Below are positions 49,978 to 59,157 of a DNA stretch of 64,000 nt, piece after piece. Positions within the stretch are counted from its first letter, which is position 1. Each line of letters opens with the position of its first letter. Source of the DNA: Bog-105 sp965277435 (lineage in GTDB: Bacteria > Acidobacteriota > Terriglobia > Bryobacterales > Bryobacteraceae); the NCBI GenBank assembly GCA_965277435.1, contig OZ255821.1, forward strand, positions 4,960,001 to 5,024,000, in the 5' to 3' direction. A model generated the notes under the pieces. It had not been told where the DNA came from, did no database searches, and was given only the letters and a program-made list of their open reading frames with translations. The position numbers and the translations under genes were made by a program.

Positions 49978-52368
49978 ATGGATTTGAAATTTGCCTTCCG
50001 CTCGATTCGGCGGACGCCGGGCTTTGCTTTGCTGGCGATCCTCATCCTGGCGCTGGGCATTGGAGCCAATACCGCCATCTTCAGCGTGGTGCATGGGGTG
50101 GTGTTGCGCCCTCTCGAGTACCGGCATCCGGAACAACTGGTTTCGATCAGCATGACGTGGCCGGGCGACTACATCTATGGACAAGTTTCGGGACCGGATT
50201 TTCTCGATTTTCAAAAGCAGAGCAGCGCCTTCCAATGCATGACTGCCTACGACGAAGAGGTGCTGAGCGTGGTCGCGAATCGGCTGCCCGAGTTTGCCGG
50301 AGCGGCGGTTGTCACGGCGGATTTTTTGCGGACGCTGGCGGTCGCGCCGATCGCGGGCCGTTCGTTCGCACAAGCCGACTTTAACCCCAAACCGCATGTC
50401 GCGATGGTGAGCGCGGGATTCTGGCAACGGCATTTCGGAGGCGCGCGTTTTGCGAGCGGACACATTTTGAAGGTGGCGGGAAAAGAGCTCGAAATCATTG
50501 GAGTGCTGCCCGCGGGTTTTCATTTCCCTCAGGCGGGCCAGACGGATGTGTGGGCGCCGATGTTCGATGACTTGCAAGCCGCCAACCGGGGTGCGCACAA
50601 CTATCACGTGGTCGGGCGCTTGAAGCCGGGCGTGCCCGTCGCACAAGCCCAAGCGCAGTTGAGCGCGATCGCCGCGCGGCTCGAAAAAGCGTATCCGGGG
50701 ACGAACAAAACAGCCGGCGCTTATGTCACCAGCTTGACCAACTTCACGGTGCGGCAGGTGAAAACCAGCCTTTACATTCTGCTCGCCTCGGTGGCGTTGG
50801 TGCTGCTGATCGCCTGCGCCAACATTGCGAATCTGCTGCTGGCGCGCGGAACCGGGAGACTGCGCGAACTCGCGATCCGCTCCGCTATTGGCGCCAGCCA
50901 GGCGCGGATCGTGCGGCAACTGTTTACGGAGACGCTGCTGCTGGCCGGCGCGGGCGCCATTGCGGGCGGTGTGCTCGCCTGGTTCCTCTTGCCGTTACTG
51001 ATAGCCGTTGCGCCGAGCTTCGTGCCGCGCTTGAACGAGGTGCGTATTGACTGGACGGTATTGTTTTTCTGCGCCGGCGCCGGGCTGCTCTCGAGTGTGC
51101 TCTTTGGCTTGATTCCAGCGATGCAGGTGAGCAGGGTGGATGCGAATCGCGATTTGCGCGGCGGTGGTTCGCGCGGCGTCGTCGGCAAAGGTGCGCGGCG
51201 CTTACGACATCTTTTCATTACAGTCGAGATCGCCCTGTGTATGACCTTGCTTGTTTCCGCCGGTCTCCTACTACGCAGCTTTGAAGCGATGACTTCCATC
51301 GATATGGGATTTTATCCTGCGAATCTGCTGGTCGCCCATGTGAGTGTTCCGTCTGGCGATAAAGCGGCTATCGCCAGAGACGTGTTCATCCAGATGCTGC
51401 AGCGCGTGCAAGCCGACCAGCGCGTCCGGGCGGCAGCCATTCTCCGCGGTCTGCCCGGTGATCCCGAAGGGCGTTCGACGGTAGCTTACGTCGTGACCGG
51501 GCAGACTGAGATGACGGTGAATTCTCCGCAGGCAGGCGTCAGCGTGGTATCTGGCTCTTATTTTCAAACGCTCGGCACGCCGCTGCGCGCGGGGCGTACC
51601 TTTTCCGACCGCGATAACCCGACGACCCCGCTGGTTGTTGTGGTGAACGAGGCGCTGGTCCGCCGATCCTATCCACGACAGAACCCTCTTGGGCAAAAAG
51701 TTATGAGCGGGTTTGATGACATCCACCCGAAATGGATGACGATTGTGGGTGTTGTAGCCGACGCACGTCTCGATGGTCCTAAGCAGGCTCCCATGCCCGA
51801 AATGTATCTGCCCTATCAGCAGCATCCCGATCCGGACTCGAACATCGTCGTGAAAACGCGCGGCAACCCGCTGGCCATGGCCGAACCGCTGCGGCAGTTC
51901 GCCGCATCGCTGAACAGCGAAGCGACCGTTAAGCTGACCACCATGGAGAGTCACATGGCCGATACAGTGGCGACGCCGCGCTTCAGCAGTGCTCTGGTCG
52001 CGGTTTTCGCCGGGCTGGCCGTCCTCCTGGCCGCCATCGGCATTTATGCTGTTATCTCCTACTCGGTCACGCAGCGCACGGCCGAAATCGGCTTGCGGAT
52101 GGCGTTCGGCGCGGACCGCACTAGCGTCATTTACATGGTTCTGCGTGAAGCCTTGAGACTCACCGGACTCGGCTTGCTCGTTGGCTCCCTCTCCGCCGTC
52201 GGGGCCGGCCGGTTATTGCAATCTCAGTTGTTCGAGGTCTCGCCCGCCGACCCATCGCTTTATGCCATCATGCTAGTCGCACTTACAGTGGTGGCGGTGA
52301 CTGCGGCATGGCTGCCGGCGTGGCGCGCTTCCCGGGTAGAACCGTTGGCCGCCCTTCGCCAGGAGTAG
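49978..52368 (+). CDS. ADOP-type ABC transporter permease (MacB/FtsX fold)
   Basis: A 796-residue permease of the acidobacterial duplicated type. The N-terminal FRSIRRTPGFALLAILILALGIGANTAIF helix is diagnostic (shown here only as the known start pattern). A MacB periplasmic domain (about 45-235) is followed by an FtsX domain with three helices (about 265-420), a second periplasmic domain (about 430-660) and a second FtsX domain ending AWRASRVEPLAALRQE. The partner ATPase is not in the window. Substrate unknown; such permeases are expanded in Acidobacteriota. The ATG at 49978 lies in weak context. The last 86 bases overlap the converging lipoprotein gene. Confidence 0.93.
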   Translation: MDLKFAFRSIRRTPGFALLAILILALGIGANTAIFSVVHGVVLRPLEYRHPEQLVSISMTWPGDYIYGQVSGPDFLDFQKQSSAFQCMTAYDEEVLSVVANRLPEFAGAAVVTADFLRTLAVAPIAGRSFAQADFNPKPHVAMVSAGFWQRHFGGARFASGHILKVAGKELEIIGVLPAGFHFPQAGQTDVWAPMFDDLQAANRGAHNYHVVGRLKPGVPVAQAQAQLSAIAARLEKAYPGTNKTAGAYVTSLTNFTVRQVKTSLYILLASVALVLLIACANIANLLLARGTGRLRELAIRSAIGASQARIVRQLFTETLLLAGAGAIAGGVLAWFLLPLLIAVAPSFVPRLNEVRIDWTVLFFCAGAGLLSSVLFGLIPAMQVSRVDANRDLRGGGSRGVVGKGARRLRHLFITVEIALCMTLLVSAGLLLRSFEAMTSIDMGFYPANLLVAHVSVPSGDKAAIARDVFIQMLQRVQADQRVRAAAILRGLPGDPEGRSTVAYVVTGQTEMTVNSPQAGVSVVSGSYFQTLGTPLRAGRTFSDRDNPTTPLVVVVNEALVRRSYPRQNPLGQKVMSGFDDIHPKWMTIVGVVADARLDGPKQAPMPEMYLPYQQHPDPDSNIVVKTRGNPLAMAEPLRQFAASLNSEATVKLTTMESHMADTVATPRFSSALVAVFAGLAVLLAAIGIYAVISYSVTQRTAEIGLRMAFGADRTSVIYMVLREALRLTGLGLLVGSLSAVGAGRLLQSQLFEVSPADPSLYAIMLVALTVVAVTAAWLPAWRASRVEPLAALRQE

Positions 52369-53392
52369 CGGCCTCCGCTCTTGCATGGATTTTCGAGATG
52401 TCGGGCGTCAACACCTGCAAACCGCCGCTCGGCGTCATGTGCATATCCCCGGCGACAATTTGCTCCTTATAACGCGCCAGATCGAATTCAAACCAGTCGC
52501 CCGGCGACTTATCAATCAGTACCAGGTCCGCATGGTCCATCGTTAGACGGCCAAAGCGAATGGTCCCGCCTTCGAGTTGCATGTAATTGTGCCACCGGCC
52601 ACCGGGCCATTTTCCGGCAGTGGGATTGTCTGACCGGTCGTGCCCATACTCTTCGACCAGATCGCCTTCCGGCGTAAAATGCACTGAGGTCACCACGCCC
52701 TGTTTACGCGGTGCGGGCAGCAGGTCTTCCGTACGAATGTAAATGGAATCGCCGTTCAGCTCAATGGCCTTCGAATTGGCGAGGTGAACCAGGTCGGCCG
52801 CATCCACTTTCACGGCGTGCAGCAAGCCACCCATCGGAATACGCAGAACTTTTATGCTGCGCACTTGTATGCTGAGCCGCCCGTCGTGCGTCGTGCCGAT
52901 CTGCCCGGTCACCTGAATAGGTAGCGGCACCACTTTATGAACAACCGCGTTGATCTGTACCTCCTGGCGTCCCCGTGCCGAGATGCGCACTTTCGAAAGC
53001 TGCGAGCCTTTCAGCAGAGTCGGTGTCAAAAGCGAGGCCAGCGAGGTTAGCGCCAGTGACGTTTTCCCATCCTCAATTTCGACTTTGAACGACGTCGGAT
53101 CGTCAAATGAAGGGATCACCCCTCGCCTGGTCGGATACAGGCGCCCGCGCAGCCACTCCGCACGCAATTTCAAACCGGAATTCTCGCGAAAGATGACGTG
53201 ATGAATTAGAACTTTCGTGTAGGGATTACCCGGGTCGTCAAAGCCAGGAGACTCTGTTGGCGTAACCGGGACAGGACGCAGGAGCGCGGCCTTTTCCGGG
53301 GTGGTCGATTTCCCGCTAAACTCTTCCGACCGCCGGTGTGAACAGCTAAGCGCCAGTAGAAGTAGCAGAACAACGGTGAGCGCCCGAAGCAT
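52283..53392 (-). CDS. Hypothetical lipoprotein, 369 aa
   Basis: The N-terminus (MLRALTVVLLLLLALSC) is a lipoprotein signal with Cys17 as lipid site. The mature part is beta-rich: repeated amphipathic strands such as FKVEIEDGKTSLALTSLASLL, KVRISARGRQEVQINAVVHK and IELNGDSIYIRTEDLLP suggest a lipid-binding barrel or beta-helix, similar in style to DUF2993/LmeA-type proteins, though the family is not certain. The Pro/Ala-rich tail (AATPGEGRPTVLPGKRAT) is encoded opposite the end of the permease gene by 86 bases of convergent overlap. It is probably in the outer or inner membrane facing the periplasm. Confidence 0.75.
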   Translation of the reverse strand: MLRALTVVLLLLLALSCSHRRSEEFSGKSTTPEKAALLRPVPVTPTESPGFDDPGNPYTKVLIHHVIFRENSGLKLRAEWLRGRLYPTRRGVIPSFDDPTSFKVEIEDGKTSLALTSLASLLTPTLLKGSQLSKVRISARGRQEVQINAVVHKVVPLPIQVTGQIGTTHDGRLSIQVRSIKVLRIPMGGLLHAVKVDAADLVHLANSKAIELNGDSIYIRTEDLLPAPRKQGVVTSVHFTPEGDLVEEYGHDRSDNPTAGKWPGGRWHNYMQLEGGTIRFGRLTMDHADLVLIDKSPGDWFEFDLARYKEQIVAGDMHMTPSGGLQVLTPDISKIHARAEAATPGEGRPTVLPGKRATPAAMPQSPPPL

Positions 53393-53520
53393 GTTCCATG
53401 GTAAGTAAATCAGGCTGACGCGCCCCCGTTTGGTAAAAGAAACATTATGAAAATATACTAAGATGACCTTACGTTGAGGCGGGTCGACCGTCTTACAGTT
53501 TGAGATAGGGGAGCAACATC

Positions 53521-54030
53521 ATGCGATTTAATTGGGCGTCTTTATTTTTGGCTGCCGCTTTAGTGACGGTACCGGCCTTCGGACAACAAAATTCGGAGAC
53601 TATCAAGCAGGTGCAGCAGTCGCTAAAAGATAAGGGCTTCGATCCGGGGCCGATCGATGGTCACAATGGCCCGGAGACCCGGCGCGCGCTGAAGAAATAT
53701 CAGGCGAAGCAGAATTTGACAGCCGACGGGCGCATCGGGCCCAAGACGCTGGATGGCCTGGGAGTAAAACAGGCCGAGCCCGCCAAGCAGTTTGAAGCTT
53801 CGGGCACGAATATCAAACACTCGTATGGCAAAGGCGGGAAAGAGATTGGACAGGGCAGCGCTAATATGGCCGACCAAGTGAAGGACGGACACGTGGGCAA
53901 TGGCGCGGTTGATTTCGGCAAAGGTATCGGTGGCGGTGTTAAGAAGATGGCCGTCGGCACAGGCCATGCCGCCAAGAACGCCGCTAAAGGCGTTGCGAAC
54001 GCGGTCACACCGGACAAGAACCACCGGTAA
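53521..54030 (+). CDS. Peptidoglycan-binding domain protein, exported
   Basis: A 169-residue protein with a signal peptide (MRFNWASLFLAAALVTVPAF, cleavage at FG-Q). One PG_binding_1 domain (about 27-82) has VQQSLKDKGFDPGPIDGHNGPETRRALKKYQ and a final DGRIGPKTLDGLG strand. The C-terminal half is Gly/Lys/Ala-rich low complexity (GKGGKEIGQGSANMADQV, then GKGIGGGVKKMAVG), probably flexible and cell-wall-associated. The ATG follows AGGGGAG. It stands alone; a strong hairpin lies 45 bases after the stop. Confidence 0.88.
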   Translation: MRFNWASLFLAAALVTVPAFGQQNSETIKQVQQSLKDKGFDPGPIDGHNGPETRRALKKYQAKQNLTADGRIGPKTLDGLGVKQAEPAKQFEASGTNIKHSYGKGGKEIGQGSANMADQVKDGHVGNGAVDFGKGIGGGVKKMAVGTGHAAKNAAKGVANAVTPDKNHR

Positions 54031-54074
54031 CGACGTCGCGGTTGTGAAGCGGGTTCCTGCTTTGAGCCGAAAGA

Positions 54075-54096
54075 ATGCCGCCACGAATGGCGGCAT
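54075..54096 (+). terminator. Strong hairpin downstream of the peptidoglycan-binding gene
   Basis: ATGCCGCCA (54075-54083) is followed by CGAA and then TGGCGGCAT (54088-54096), a perfect 9-bp stem with a four-base loop, 45 bases after the stop. There is no T-run after it, so it may be a Rho-dependent or 3'-stabilising structure. Confidence 0.5.
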
Positions 54097-54196
54097 AGCA
54101 GGCCAAGAGGCCCGCTCCACCCGTGACACTGATCGTTTCCGGGAAACACGTCCCTGAACAGTATGCGGTTAAATAGTTAGTCGGGACCCCGACAGA

Positions 54197-56479
54197 TTGA
54201 CATCACCGACGATTTCCCCGAAAACCAAGGTAGTTGTCGCAACGACAGTGATGCTGTCGTTCATCTCCTTTTGGCGCGCTTCCGCGATCGTTCTGAGCGA
54301 TCTCGCGTCGTCCGCGTACTACGCCGGAGGCATCGCCGAAACCGCCATCGGCAAGTCCGCGCCGTGGTTCATTCTGGCGATCATGCTGTTCGGATTCGCC
54401 ATCCGAGCGATCTACATCGAGAGCTCGAGTATGTTCGTGCGCGGCGGCGTATACAAGGTCGTACACGAAGCGCTGGGCGCGACGCTCGCCAAGTTCTCGG
54501 TGTCGGCGTTGATGTTCGATTACGTCCTCACCGGTCCTATCAGTGCGGTCAGTGCCGGCTTATATCTCGCGGGGCTCATCAATGAGCTGGCGCAACATGC
54601 GCACTCCCCGCTGCGCGTGCCGCCGCCCTTCTTTGCAGGCGGATTCGCGCTTCTGATTACTGCTTATTTCTGGCGGCAGAACATCATCGGCATTCATGAA
54701 TCGAGTGAAAAGGCACTCAAGATCATGCAGGTGACCACCGTGATGGTGGTCATGCTGATCGGCTGGTGCGGCTTGACCATGGCGATGAAGGGCTTCCAGC
54801 CAGTTCCTCTTCCCAGCCATGCCAATTTGCACTACGGGCCCGATGCGCTCGGCTGGCTCAAGGGAACCGTTGCTCCGAGCATTACGCTTGTGGCGATTCT
54901 GATCGGCTTAGGACATTCGCTGCTCGCTATGAGCGGGTTCGAAACCCTGGCCCAGGTGTATCGCGAACTCGAAGCTCCCAAGCTGAAGAACCTCAAAAAG
55001 ACCGGCATGGTGGTGATCGTCTACAGCCTGCTGTTCACCTCGCTAGTTTCGTTCTTTGCGGTGATGTTGATTCCGGACAGCGACCGCGGCAGGTATCTCG
55101 ACAACCTGATCGGCGGGTTATCCAACTACCTGGTTGGCCCGCTTGTGCTGAAGTTGTTGTTTCACGCTTTTGTGGTGCTGGTCGGAACCTTAATTTTATC
55201 GGGCGCAGTAAATACGGCCATCATCGGCTCGAACGGTGTCTTGAACCGCGTCGCCGAAGACGGCGTTTTGCCGGACTGGTTCCGTCAACCGCATAACAAA
55301 CATGGCACCACCTACCGGCTCATAAACCTGGTTGTGGTTCTGCAAATTATCGCCATCGTGCTCAGCAAGGGCGATGTGGAAACCCTTGGCGAGGCCTATG
55401 CGTTTGGTGTCATCTGGAGCTTCGCGATGAAGGCGCTCTCCGTTCTAGTGCTTCGCTACAAACGGCCCGAAGCGCGCGACTGGAAAGTGCCGCTGAATTT
55501 TCGGATTGGAAATACCGAAATTCCGCTCGGCTTGATTCTGATTACCGCGACTTTGTTCCTGCTGGCCATCGTGAACGTTGTCACGAAAAAGACCGCGACC
55601 ATTTCCGGGTCGATTTTCACGGTTGCTTTCTTCACCGCGTTCACCCTCTCCGAGCAGCACAACCGGCGCAAGCGAACGGAGGTCGAGGGGGACGGCGATA
55701 AGTTCCGTCTCGAAGAGCAGACCGATGGGTGGATCAAGGGCTTACATGTACGTCCGGGGAACGTGCTGGTGGATGCTACCAACCCTAATAGGTTAGATCA
55801 TCTCCGAATCATACTCGACGAAATTAATCCGGCCAAACAGGATGTGGTGGTAGCCGCCGTGCATCGTTTAGGTCCGATCAGTTCAAGCGAGCACAAGTTG
55901 AATCTGGAGCAGATTTGCGGGGCGCGCGAAATGAACGTGTTTACCCGCGTGGTCGCTATTGCTGAAAAAGCCGGCAAACATGTGGAGCTCCTGACCATAC
56001 CTGGGCGGGATGAGCCATCGGCGCTGATATCAGCGGCTGATCAATTGAAATCGTCGCGCATTGTAATGTCGCTTTCTCCCATGCTTTCGCCCGACGAGCA
56101 GGCGCGTTTGATCGGCGAAGCCTGGGAACAGTTGCCCGTGCCGCGTCCCGCACTCACTCTCGAAATCATCGCGGCCGAAGGCGAGTCTCCCCACATCTAT
56201 TCGCTCGGCCCTCATCAACCGCGCTTGTGGCCCAGCGACATCGATCTCGTGCATCAAATTTGGCAGGAGCTGGCCGACCGCCCCGGCATCGGCGGGCGTT
56301 TGCATCATCGTGACGTCGTCGGTGTGGCCCTGCGGCGTCTTGAGCAACAGCTTCATTCGAAGCAGCACAGCGACGTGGTAACCGATGTCGAAAGCGAAAT
56401 CACCCGCGAAAAGCCGGATTTGACATTAGCCGGCCCTCCGGTAGGCAAAATTGAAGAGGATGGGGCGGGACTCGCCTGA
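54197..56479 (+). CDS. APC-family amino acid permease with cytoplasmic C-terminal domain
   Basis: A 760-residue transporter. Twelve helices span about 12-475, with LSDLASSAYYAGGIAE in helix 1 (the substrate-site G-x-x-x-G equivalent) and GFETLAQVYRELEAPK in helix 6. A soluble C-terminal domain of about 280 residues follows, with a DATNPNRLDHLRIILDEINP start, resembling USP-like domains of APC transporters. The start is TTG at 54197, since TAA closes the frame at 54170; the ATG at 54251 would cut helix 1. Substrate unknown. The NUDIX gene starts 14 bases after its stop. Confidence 0.9.
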   Translation: MTSPTISPKTKVVVATTVMLSFISFWRASAIVLSDLASSAYYAGGIAETAIGKSAPWFILAIMLFGFAIRAIYIESSSMFVRGGVYKVVHEALGATLAKFSVSALMFDYVLTGPISAVSAGLYLAGLINELAQHAHSPLRVPPPFFAGGFALLITAYFWRQNIIGIHESSEKALKIMQVTTVMVVMLIGWCGLTMAMKGFQPVPLPSHANLHYGPDALGWLKGTVAPSITLVAILIGLGHSLLAMSGFETLAQVYRELEAPKLKNLKKTGMVVIVYSLLFTSLVSFFAVMLIPDSDRGRYLDNLIGGLSNYLVGPLVLKLLFHAFVVLVGTLILSGAVNTAIIGSNGVLNRVAEDGVLPDWFRQPHNKHGTTYRLINLVVVLQIIAIVLSKGDVETLGEAYAFGVIWSFAMKALSVLVLRYKRPEARDWKVPLNFRIGNTEIPLGLILITATLFLLAIVNVVTKKTATISGSIFTVAFFTAFTLSEQHNRRKRTEVEGDGDKFRLEEQTDGWIKGLHVRPGNVLVDATNPNRLDHLRIILDEINPAKQDVVVAAVHRLGPISSSEHKLNLEQICGAREMNVFTRVVAIAEKAGKHVELLTIPGRDEPSALISAADQLKSSRIVMSLSPMLSPDEQARLIGEAWEQLPVPRPALTLEIIAAEGESPHIYSLGPHQPRLWPSDIDLVHQIWQELADRPGIGGRLHHRDVVGVALRRLEQQLHSKQHSDVVTDVESEITREKPDLTLAGPPVGKIEEDGAGLA

Positions 56480-56492
56480 ATTTCAGCTTTCT

Positions 56493-57020
56493 ATGAAGAT
56501 CATCTCGTCGAAGGACGTTTTGAAAAATAAGCTGTTCACCGTCACCGAGGAAGTGGCCCATGATCCGGACGGCTTTGAAATCCATCGCAACATTGTGCGC
56601 CATCCGGGCTCCGCAGTTATGCTGGCGCTCGATGACGAAAAGCAGATTTTGCTCGTCAGGCAGTTCCGGTTGCCGGCCGCGCAGGAACTTTGGGAGCTGC
56701 CTGCCGGGCGCATCGATCCGGGCGAGAACTCACTCGAAGCAGCCCGCCGCGAGTTGCGCGAGGAGACCGGCTACCGCGCCAACAGCTGGAAGAAATTGAT
56801 TTCGTTCTGGCCCAGTCCTGGCTACGTCGGCGAAAAAATGGATATCTTTCTCGCCAAGGATCTAACGCCGGGACCGCAGCAACTGATGGGTGACGAACGG
56901 ATCCAGCTCCAGTGGCTTGCCGCTTTCGAAGTCGGCAATATGATCCGGCGCGGCGATATTCAGGACGGCAAAACGCTGATCGGCTATTACACCTGGCGCG
57001 ACTCGGTCGAGAATTCTTAA
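56493..57020 (+). CDS. NUDIX hydrolase, ADP-ribose pyrophosphatase type
   Basis: A 175-residue cytoplasmic hydrolase from Met 56493 (MKIISSKDVLKNKLF). The Nudix box is complete: GRIDPGENSLEAARRELREETGY. ILLVRQFRLPAAQELWELPAG before it and PSPGYVGEKMDIFLAKDL after it match the ADPR-pyrophosphatase group, which cleaves ADP-ribose to AMP and ribose 5-phosphate. The earlier in-frame Met at 56451 lies inside the permease gene. The gene may be co-transcribed with the permease and with adk, 107 bases downstream. Confidence 0.93.
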   Translation: MKIISSKDVLKNKLFTVTEEVAHDPDGFEIHRNIVRHPGSAVMLALDDEKQILLVRQFRLPAAQELWELPAGRIDPGENSLEAARRELREETGYRANSWKKLISFWPSPGYVGEKMDIFLAKDLTPGPQQLMGDERIQLQWLAAFEVGNMIRRGDIQDGKTLIGYYTWRDSVENS

Positions 57021-57127
57021 CGGTCGCGATTTCGCTTCGGGTGGACAGGTGGTCCGGCGCGGACTAGCCGGCTTGAAATACCGGGCGTCTTCTCTGAAAC
57101 TGGATGCGAAAGCGAGGGTACGCCGCG

Positions 57128-57835
57128 ATGCACAAAGGAGCCGCAGCAATCATTTTCTTGGGACCTCCCGGATCAGGTAAAGGGACGCAGAGCGCACGCC
57201 TGGCGGCGGCTCTAGGATGGCCGGCCATCTCCACTGGCGAGATGCTGCGGCGGGAAGCCCAGGCAGACACTGCGCTGGGGGAACGCGTGCGCGCCGTTCT
57301 CGAGGCAGGCCGCCTCTTTAGCGACGAGGAAATGAACTCGCTGGTGGCCGAGCGCTTGCGTCGCGAGGATTGCCGTCGAGGATTTATTTTGGACGGCTAT
57401 CCGCGGACTCTGACTCAGGCGCGTTTCCTGGATGTGTGGCTGGTGCGCTTAGGAGTTCCCAACTTGCAGGTTTTCGATTTCGCCGTCTCGGCCGGAGAAC
57501 TGATCGAACGGTTAAAGCGGCGGCGGCAATGTCCTCGTTGCGGCCGCATTTCGAGTATCGGGAGCGAAGAAACCGGCGCGGCTTCGTTATGCCCTGTGGA
57601 TCGTTGCCCACTGATTGCGCGGGCCGATGATCAACCGGCAGCGATTCGGGAACGCTTGCGCATCTATCAGCGCCACGCCGAACCGCTGGTTTCCCATTAT
57701 CGCGATCGAAGCTATCATCTGATCGCCGGCGGAAGCTCTGCCGATGCGGTAACTGCTCACCTGCTCGCGTTCCTCGAACCGGCAGAAAAGCCAAGCATCA
57801 GAGTAGCTGGTGTTTCCGCTTTTGCTGCCGTGTGA
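57128..57835 (+). CDS. adk: Adenylate kinase with zinc LID
   Basis: A 235-residue nucleoside monophosphate kinase. The P-loop is GPPGSGKGTQ near the start, AISTGEMLRREAQ binds AMP, and DGYPRT replaces the common DGFPRT. The LID holds four Cys: CPRCG at its start and LCPVDRC at its end, so it binds zinc structurally. It interconverts ATP, AMP and ADP. The tail after LLAFLEPAEKP is extended and hydrophobic. The start at 57128 fits the family N-terminus; 57104 is open. It is not next to secY or ribosomal genes, so a second copy may exist. Confidence 0.9.
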   Translation: MHKGAAAIIFLGPPGSGKGTQSARLAAALGWPAISTGEMLRREAQADTALGERVRAVLEAGRLFSDEEMNSLVAERLRREDCRRGFILDGYPRTLTQARFLDVWLVRLGVPNLQVFDFAVSAGELIERLKRRRQCPRCGRISSIGSEETGAASLCPVDRCPLIARADDQPAAIRERLRIYQRHAEPLVSHYRDRSYHLIAGGSSADAVTAHLLAFLEPAEKPSIRVAGVSAFAAV

Positions 57836-57857
57836 GAATGATCGGGGAAGACCCGTA

Positions 57858-58160
57858 ATGATCAGACGAGTTCTGCAAAGTTTGTTGATTGCATCTGGCG
57901 CTCTGATTGGAGTGGCAGGCGCGATGGCGGCATCGAAACGGTGTCGACCAACACAGACACCGAGTAACCTTGCACCAAGCCAGCGCGACCATTTTCAAAT
58001 CACACGCTGTCGCGGCATCAATGCGCGCCCGCAATGGCTGCTGCAAGGCTTCGGCAAATATCAATGCTTCCTGTTCTTCGATACCTGGCGCGAAGCCATG
58101 GACCAAGCCACCTTCCGCGTCGAAAGTCTCACCTCGCGTGATCTCGTGCAACTGAGCTGA
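57858..58160 (+). CDS. Small hypothetical exported protein, 100 aa
   Basis: Met 57858 opens a signal-like N-terminus (MIRRVLQSLLIASGALIGVA, then GAMAA). A soluble part follows with three Cys, a GINARPQWLLQGFGKYQCFLFF stretch and a helix with TWREAMDQATFRVESL. No family is recognised. The minus strand is open over the same bases (57798-58310) but reads less like protein. No good ribosome site is seen, and the gap up to 58384 holds nothing else. Confidence 0.45.
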   Translation: MIRRVLQSLLIASGALIGVAGAMAASKRCRPTQTPSNLAPSQRDHFQITRCRGINARPQWLLQGFGKYQCFLFFDTWREAMDQATFRVESLTSRDLVQLS

Positions 58161-58384
58161 CCGTAAGAGTGCCAACCTGGATGGCAAACCTGCACGACCT
58201 GGTAGCGCAGTCAATTTCATGAGAGTTTTATCGGTTCTTGCCACGAATATGCCGTGGTATCCCATCATGCATCCACAATTGGCTCCTCTCGAGCCTGTTC
58301 CCACTTCCATTGCGCCCCTTCGCTGAAGCTCTATTCGCGGAGGGCTGTTTGAGAAACGAGCATCAGTGGCGGCCGACTAAGTTC

Positions 58385-59110
58385 ATGCAGACCAGCCGCG
58401 GATTACGAGCGTCTCGCGACGCTCGCATGGTGGCCGTCAGCTCCAGGTTTATTGCAGACATTCTGGCAAGTCAATATGAGCAAGCCATTCGCGAGCACGC
58501 GCGCGGCCGGCTCCTCGATCTGGGCTGTGGATACGTCCCGCTGTATGCTGCCTACCGGCAATTCGTGGAGAGTGTTTTCTGCACCGACTGGGAGACTACT
58601 TTGCACCCCTGTCCTTATCTCGACTTCACGGCAAACCTTAGCGAGATAATTCCACTGGCGGATTCCTCGTTCGACACCGTTGTGCTGACTGACGTGTTGG
58701 AGCACATCCCCGAACCCTCGAAACTCATTGGCGAGATTGCAAGGATTCTTACCCCAGCTGGAAAACTCATCGCCGCAGTGCCTTTCTTCTACGGTCTGCA
58801 TGAAGAACCGTTTGACTTCTATCGCTACACCGAGCATGCGCTCAGACGCCTCTGTGATTTGAACCATCTCCGCGTACTTCGCCTCGAACCATACGGCGGC
58901 ATGCCCGACATATTTCTTGATCTAACCTCCAAAGGAATTGCAGAATTGCCGGCCAGTCTGTCTGTTCTCCTGCGGCCTCTTCACACGTTGTCGACTCGCG
59001 TTTTCTACACTAGCCGGAGCTACCGGCGTTTCTCGAAAGGGACCGCAAGTAGTTTCCCTCTTGGTTATCTTCTGGTGGCCTCACCTCGGTCGACGGGCCA
59101 CCTGGCTTAG
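58385..59110 (+). CDS. SAM-dependent class I methyltransferase
   Basis: A 241-residue protein from Met 58385 (MQTSRGLRASRDARM); the frame is open to 58238 but those codons look non-coding. SAM-binding motif I is LLDLGCGYVPLY near 47-58, the acidic loop is CTDWETTLHPCPYLDF, and LTDVLEHIPEPSKLIGEIARIL is the usual Methyltransf_11 post-motif. AVPFFYGLHEEPFDFYRYT and the C-terminal aromatic part resemble methyltransferases of glycan or lipid gene clusters. The substrate is unknown and the start is uncertain. Confidence 0.85.
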   Translation: MQTSRGLRASRDARMVAVSSRFIADILASQYEQAIREHARGRLLDLGCGYVPLYAAYRQFVESVFCTDWETTLHPCPYLDFTANLSEIIPLADSSFDTVVLTDVLEHIPEPSKLIGEIARILTPAGKLIAAVPFFYGLHEEPFDFYRYTEHALRRLCDLNHLRVLRLEPYGGMPDIFLDLTSKGIAELPASLSVLLRPLHTLSTRVFYTSRSYRRFSKGTASSFPLGYLLVASPRSTGHLA

Positions 59111-59157
59111 ACGGGACAAACTTCAAATCCCGCCAACAGCTTACAATCGAGTGAACC

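Noticed and set aside
57798..58310. 170-codon minus-strand ORF opposite the small exported protein
   Set aside because: It overlaps the adk end and lacks domain-like features; the plus-strand frame has a better signal peptide.
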